NCBI GenBank assembly: GCA_964020085.1
Contig: OZ026607.1
Location: 21,188,606 to 21,252,605 of the forward strand
DNA: 64,000 nucleotides
Source of the DNA: Micromussa lordhowensis
Taxonomy: Eukaryota > Cnidaria > Anthozoa > Scleractinia > Lobophylliidae
Direction: 5' to 3'
Part shown: piece after piece, positions 60,701 through 64,000 of the stretch
Layout of the letters: every line of letters starts with the position of its first letter
Position numbering within the stretch: position 1 is the first letter of the stretch
Program-made: the position numbers and the translations under genes
The notes under the pieces: model-generated
Database searches by the model: none
Told to the model about the DNA's origin: nothing
The model's input: the letters and a program-made list of their open reading frames with translations, nothing else

Positions 60701-61830
60701 TGCGAGGTTTGCACTTAAAGGAAATGCTAGTGACGACATGATGGCATTTGCGCCACGGTGTTTTTTCTGGCCTTCTTTTCGCAGGAGTTTGCCCTGGTCC
60801 CAGCTTTGCAGAATTTCAGAAAACGCGCGCTGGGGGTCCCCTTGGCAAATTTGACATAGCTCGGCTCCACGGGCACTTTAAGAGGCGCGGTTTGCAGCAA
60901 AATGTTGTGCTAGGTTGGCACTTGAAGGAAATTTTAGTCAGGACATGATGGCATTCGCGCCAGGGTGTTTTTTCTGGCCTTGTTTTTGCAGGAGTTTGCC
61001 CTGGTGCCAGCTTTGCAGAATTTCAGAAAACGCGCGCTGGGGGTCCCCTTGGCAAATTTGACATAGCTCGGCTCCACGGGCACCTTAAGAGGCGCGGTTT
61101 GCAGCAAAATGTTGTGCTAGGTTGGCACTTGAAGGAAATTCTAGTGAGGACATGATGGCATTCGCGCCAGGTTGTTTTTTCTGGCCTTCTTTTTGCAGGA
61201 GTTTGCCCTGGTCCCAGCTTTTCAGAATTTCAGAAAACGCGCGCTGGGGGTCCTCTTTGCAAATTTGACATAGCTCGGCTCCACGAGCACTTTAAGAGGC
61301 GCGGTTTGCAGCAAAATGTTGTGCTAGGTTGGCACTTGAAGGAAACTCTAGTGAGGACATGATGGCATTCGTGCCAGAGTGTTTTTTCTGGCCTTCTTTT
61401 TGCAGGAGTTTGCCCTGGTCCCAGCTTTGCAGAATTTCAGAAAACGCGCGCTGGGGGTCCTCTTTGCAAATTTGACATAGCTCGGCTCCACGAGCACTTT
61501 AAGAGGCGCAGTTTGCAGCAAAATGTTGTGCTAGGTTTGCACTTGAAGGAAATTGAAGTAAGGATATGATGGCATTCGCGCCAGTGTGTTTTTTCTGGCC
61601 TTGGTTTTGCAGGAGTTTGCCCTGGTCCCAGCTTTGCAGAATTTCAGAAAACGCGCGCTGGGGGTTCTCTTGGAAAATTTGACATAACTCGGCTCCACGG
61701 GCACTTTAAGAGGCGCGGTTTGCAGCAAAATGTTCTGCTAGGTTGGCACTTAAAGAAAATGCTAGTGAGGACATGATGGCATTCGGGCCAGGGTTTTTTT
61801 TCTAACCTTCTTTTTGCAGGAGTTTGCCCT
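57514..61830. repeat. Large B-type block, copy 2 (about 4.3 kb)
   Basis: Second copy of the 52.0-56.5 kb block. Divergence is low: for example the gaaagcctagtgagcacttg monomer differs by one base in the pyrimidine tract (cttcttttagc near 52,982 versus cttctattagc near 58,495). It lacks the 55,090-55,605 segment and one unit near 53,950, but has one extra unit at about 61,335-61,541 (gtgccagagtg with gtcctctttgc). The order of all other distinctive monomers is kept. Confidence 0.87.
57964..58133. repeat. 170-bp monomer with 37-bp deletion, copy 3
   Basis: The junction is at 58,068/58,069, 5,514 bp from copy 1, carried along by the large block duplication. Confidence 0.93.
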
Positions 61831-62329
61831 GGTCCCAGCTTTGCAGAATTTCAGAAAACGCGCGCTGGGGGTCCCCTTGGCAAATTTGACATAGCTCTGC
61901 TCCACGGGCACTTTAAGAGGCGCGGTTTGCAGCAACATGTTGTGCTAGGTTGGCACTTGCAGGAAATCCTAGTTAGAACATGCTGGCATTCGCGCCAGGG
62001 TTTTTTTTCTGGCCTTCTTTTTGCAGGAGTTTGCCCTGGTCCCAGCTTTGCAGAATTTCAGAAAACGCGCGCTGGGGGTCCCCTTGGCAAATTTGACATA
62101 GCTCGGCTCCACGGGCACTTTAAGAGGCGCGATTTGCAGCAAAATGTTGTGCTAGGTTGGCACTTGACGGAAATCGTAGTGAGGACATGATGGCATTCGC
62201 GCCAGGGTGTTTTTTCTGGCCTTGTTTTTGCAGGAGTTTGCCCTGGTCCCAGCTTTGCAGAATTTCAGAAAACGCGCGCTGGGGGTCCCCTTGGCAAATT
62301 TGACATAGCTCGGCTCCACGGGCACTTTA

Positions 62330-64000
62330 AGAGGCGCAGTTTGCAGCAAAATGTTGTGCTAGGTTTGCACTTAAAGGAAATGCTAGTGACGACATGATGA
62401 CATTCGCGCCAGGGTGTTTTTTCTGGCCTTCTTTTTGCAGGAGTTTGCCCTGGTCCCAGCTTTGCAGAATTTCAGAAAACGCGCGCTGGGGGTCCCCTTG
62501 GTAAATTTGACATAGCTCGGCTCCACGGGCACTTTAAGAGGCGCGGTTTGCAGCAAAATGTTGTGCTAGGTTGGCACTTGAAGGAAATGCTAGTGAGGAC
62601 ATGATGGCATTCGCGCCAGGGTGTTTTTTCTGGCCTTGTTTTTGCAGGAGTTTGCCCTGGTGCAAGCTTTGCAGAATTTCAGAAAACGCGCGCTGGGGGT
62701 CCCCTTGGCAAATTTGACATAGCTCGGCTCCACGGGCACTTTAAGAGGCGTGGTTTGCAGCAAAATGTTGTGCTAGGTTGGCACTTGAAGGAAATTTTAG
62801 TTAGAACATGCTGGCATTCGCGCCAGGTTGTTTTTTCTGGCCTTGTTTTTGCAGGAGTTTGCCCTGGTGCCAGCTTTGCAGAATTTCAGAAAACGCGCGC
62901 TGGCGGTCCCCTTGGCAAATTTGACATAGCTCGGCTCCACGGGCACTTTAAGAGGCGCGGTTTGCAGCAAAATGTTGTGCTAGGTTGGCACTTAAAGGAA
63001 ATTCTAGTGAAGACATGATGGCATTCGCGCCAGGGTGTTTTTTCTGGCCTTCTTTTTGCAGGAGTTTGCCCTGGTCCCAGCTTTGCAGAATTTTAGAATA
63101 CGCGCGCTGGGGGTCCCCTTGGCAAATTTGACATAGCTCGGCTCCATGGGCACTTTAAGAGGTGCAGTTTGCAGCAAAATGTTGTGCTAGGTTTGCACTT
63201 AAAGGAAATGCAAGTTAGAACATGCTGGCATTCGCGCCAGAATGTTTTTTCTGGCCTTCTTTTTGCAGGAGTTTGCCCTGGTCCCAGCTTTGCAGAATTT
63301 CAGAAAACGCGCGCTGGGGGTCCCCTTGGCAAATTGGACATAGCTCGGCTCCACGGGCACTTTAAGAGGTGCAGTTTGCAGCAAAATGTTGTGCTAGGTT
63401 TGCACTTAAAGGAAATGCTAGTGACGACATGATGACATTCGCGCCAGGGTGTTTTTTCTGGCCTTCTTTTTGCAGGAGTTTGCCCTGGTCCCAGCTTTGC
63501 AGAATTTCAGAAAACGCGCGCTGGGGGTCCCCTTGGTAAATTTGACATAGCTCGGCTCCACGGGCACTTTAAGAGGCGCGGTTTGCAGCAAAATGTTGTG
63601 CTAGGTTGGCACTTGAAGGAAATGCTAGTGAGGACATGATGGCATTCGCGCCAGGGTGTTTTTTCTGGCCTTGTTTTTGCAGGAGTTTGCCCTGGTGCCA
63701 GCTTTGCAGAATTTCAGAAAACGCGCGCTGGGGGTCCCCTTGGCAAATTTGACATAGCTCGGCTCCACGGGCACTTTAAGACGCGTGGTTTGCAGCAAAA
63801 TGTTGTGCTAGGTTGGCACTTGAAGGAAATTCTAGTTAGAACATGCTGGCATTCGCGCCAGGGTGTTTTTTCTGGCCTTGTTTTTGCAGGAGTTTGCCCT
63901 GGTGCCAGCTTTGCAGAATTTCAGAAAACGCGCGCTGGCGGTCCCCTTGGCAAATTTGACATAGCTCGGCTCCACGGGCACTTTAAGAGGCGCGGTTTGC
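62330..64000. repeat. 5-monomer (1,035 bp) duplication running off the right end
   Basis: Sequence from about 62,330 recurs from about 63,365 at 1,035 bp. Shared markers are gtttgcacttaaagg, agtgacgacatgatgac (62,386/63,421), cttggtaaatttg (62,501/63,536), gcgtggtttgc (about 62,748/63,783) and gctggcggtcccc (about 62,901/63,936). The second copy is cut by the window end, so the unit may continue outside. Confidence 0.87.

Larger units (their letters stand above)
1..64000. repeat. Satellite DNA array, 207-bp monomer, about 310 head-to-tail copies
   Basis: The whole window is one uninterrupted tandem array. The same landmarks recur in the same order every 207 bp: tggcattcgcgccaggg, a T-run, ttttgcaggag, ccctggtccca, tttgcagaatttcag, gcgcgctgggggtcccc, ggcaaatttgacatag, ctccacgggcac, tttaagaggcgcgg, caaaatgttgtgctagg. 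Phase tracking puts base 1 at monomer position 2 and base 64,000 at position 174 of the 310th unit, with a net indel balance of -136 bp. Of this, -165 comes from one 54-bp and three 37-bp deletions, offset by many 1-4 bp insertions. All units share one orientation. I found no unique sequence, mobile element or gene between monomers. The family is not one I recognise; the kind of array (eukaryotic satellite) is clear, the species is not. Confidence 0.98.
46974..64000. repeat. Subfamily B section of the array (about 83 monomers)
   Basis: From about 46,974 the monomers carry agtgaggacatgatgg in place of agttagaacatgctgg, and from 47,046 ccagctttgcag in place of ccaactttgcag. The period is still 207 bp and the rest of the monomer is shared with A, so this is a sister subfamily. 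A-like features reappear locally. One monomer near 48,700 has ccaacttt. Mosaic monomers near 54,595, 59,902, 61,972, 62,800, 63,214 and 63,835 have gttagaacatgctgg with B-type ccagcttt. A fully A-type tract lies at about 56,905-57,288. The variants tttccagc, aaatggaagtga and cttgtttttgcagg are common only here. Confidence 0.9.

Noticed and set aside
1..64000. Roughly 60- to 800-codon open frames on both strands as protein-coding genes
   Set aside because: They all translate the same 207-bp repeat. The minus-strand ones are 64-65 codon pieces recurring once per monomer in two frames. Starts are mostly TTG, frames break at +/-1 indels, and no conserved start, signal peptide or known domain is visible.
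1..64000. CRISPR array or other prokaryotic direct-repeat system
   Set aside because: There are no short repeats separated by unique spacers; the full 207 bp is repeated, and no cas-like gene exists in the window.
1..64000. Novel multi-gene defence, metabolic or mobile system hidden in the window
   Set aside because: I looked on both strands and between monomers; the phase accounts for all 64 kb with only small indels, which leaves no room for another element.
1..64000. Ribosomal spacer or telomeric repeat
   Set aside because: No rRNA segment is seen, and no short telomere-type tandem motif occurs; the unit is a plain mid-length satellite monomer.

Overview
This window is satellite DNA from end to end. 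I find no gene, RNA gene, transposon or unique flanking sequence. Every base can be placed in a head-to-tail tandem repeat whose consensus monomer is 207 bp (105 G+C, about 51% GC). The window opens at monomer position 2 and closes at position 174. Tracking the phase across all indels gives about 310 monomers with a net indel balance of -136 bp. All monomers point the same way; I saw no inverted copy. A long homogeneous array of this size implies a eukaryotic heterochromatic block (centromeric, pericentromeric, subtelomeric or interstitial). I do not recognise the monomer and cannot name the organism. Each consensus monomer keeps 9 CpGs (observed/expected about 0.68 by hand count), so it is not strongly CpG-depleted.

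Layout: 1-46,973 is subfamily A, marked by agttagaacatgctgg plus ccaactttgcag. At about 46,974 it switches sharply to subfamily B, marked by agtgaggacatgatgg plus ccagctttgcag, which continues to the window end. Inside A there are recent multi-monomer duplications: a scrambled 0-3.7 kb block; a 9-mer at 8.58-12.17 kb; a 5-mer at 15.2-16.8 kb; a 6-mer+5 bp at 17.0-19.3 kb; a 4-mer at 24.1-25.8 kb; dimers at 27.6-29.5 kb; a 13-mer+1 bp at 30.3-35.7 kb; a dimer at 37.2-39.0 kb; and a 9-mer+3 bp at 40.0-43.7 kb. Inside B there are a 6-mer at 48.4-50.7 kb, a roughly 4.5-kb block present twice (52.0-56.5 and 57.5-61.8 kb) with whole-monomer gains and losses, and a 5-mer at 62.3-64.0 kb. A tract of under two A-type monomers sits inside B at about 56,905-57,288.

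The monomer length is a multiple of 3 and one plus-strand frame has no stop, so very long open frames appear wherever indels are absent (up to 823 codons at 35,043-37,514). I judge them by-products of the repeat. They are not gene calls: they mostly begin at TTG, end at +/-1 indels or recurrent single-base stops, and show no sign of protein-level constraint.

The interest of the window lies in repeat evolution: strongly uneven variability along the monomer (a hypervariable dinucleotide beside near-invariant blocks), a recurrent 9-monomer spacing, long-distance transfer between subfamilies, spread of a 37-bp deletion monomer, and a 3'-splice-site-like motif in every monomer.
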